A stretch of 6,364 nt of DNA from Planctomycetota bacterium (lineage in GTDB: Bacteria > Planctomycetota > Phycisphaerae > WQYP01), in assembly GCA_021828925.1 (NCBI GenBank), contig JAJZCT010000209.1, positions 1 through 6,364 on the forward strand, given 5' to 3'. Shown here one piece after another: positions 6,266-6,364 of this stretch. The first letter of the stretch is position 1. Each line of letters starts with the position of its first letter. The position numbers and the translations under genes are program-made. The notes under the pieces are model-generated. The model worked only from the letters and a program-made list of their open reading frames with translations. It had not been told where the DNA came from and searched no databases.

Positions 6266-6364
6266 TTACAACCCCGCTCTCAGCAGGTCGTCGATTCGGT
6301 GTTCCCACACCCAATCAATACCTTCAGCGGCCTCGTAGCCCAGATAATCACTTCCAAAATAGCC
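6266..6364 (-). CDS. C-terminal end of an unidentified protein, possibly a restriction-modification partner (5'-partial)
   Basis: On the minus strand the frame is open from the window edge for 32 codons (GYFGSDYLGYEAAEGIDW then VWEHRIDDLLRAGL) and ends with TAA at 6268-6266, followed at once by the methyltransferase ATG. This tight join suggests translational coupling in one operon. In R-M loci the gene beside such a methyltransferase is often the cognate restriction endonuclease, and the YFGS.YLG segment would suit that, but the fragment is too short for a firm family call. Confidence 0.45.
   Translation of the reverse strand, partial: GYFGSDYLGYEAAEGIDWVWEHRIDDLLRAGL

Overview
The window looks like bacterial chromosome, or a metagenomic contig, of moderate GC, probably from a saccharolytic Gram-negative. 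Two features suggest Planctomycetota or a relative in the PVC group: a receiver plus HD-GYP regulator with a 'DWE' phosphoacceptor motif and a 'KLAESRDPETG.HLERVQ.YS' linker, and a Tat-exported family 106 rhamnosidase lipoprotein. This assignment comes from remembered family resemblance, not from a search.

Layout. Positions 1-117 hold the last 38 codons of an unrecognised plus-strand gene. A 7-bp hairpin follows, in the gap where that gene converges on the next one. Positions 211-3058 (minus) carry one glycoside hydrolase family 106 (alpha-L-rhamnosidase-like) gene, split into two overlapping frames at a run of eight C residues on the coding strand (G8 at 2314-2321). Removing one base restores a continuous protein of about 948 residues. 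The gap 3059-3276 holds a good sigma70-like promoter for that gene, two 10-bp direct repeats just upstream of the -35, and a perfect 8-bp hairpin. Positions 3277-5310 (minus) encode a large secreted protein of unknown family that probably works with the hydrolase. The gap 5311-5535 separates it from a divergent response regulator and contains a 13-bp palindrome and 15-bp tandem repeats.

The response regulator (from 5536, plus) has a complete receiver domain, but its HD-GYP output domain stops at the H of the HD motif, near 6099. At the same point the opposite strand holds the first ~56 residues of a DNA methyltransferase (from 6265, minus), which is also broken. Upstream of it on the minus strand is the C-terminal end of another gene that runs off the window. 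Two unrelated convergent genes therefore lose their 3' parts at one point with no spacer. This is either a deletion or rearrangement, or an assembly chimera.

Functionally, the central minus-strand genes look like a small plant or algal polysaccharide (rhamnose-containing glycan) utilisation locus. The right edge is the start of a restriction-modification-like cluster joined to a broken cyclic-di-GMP-type regulator. The observations most worth checking are the homopolymer frameshift and the double-truncation junction.
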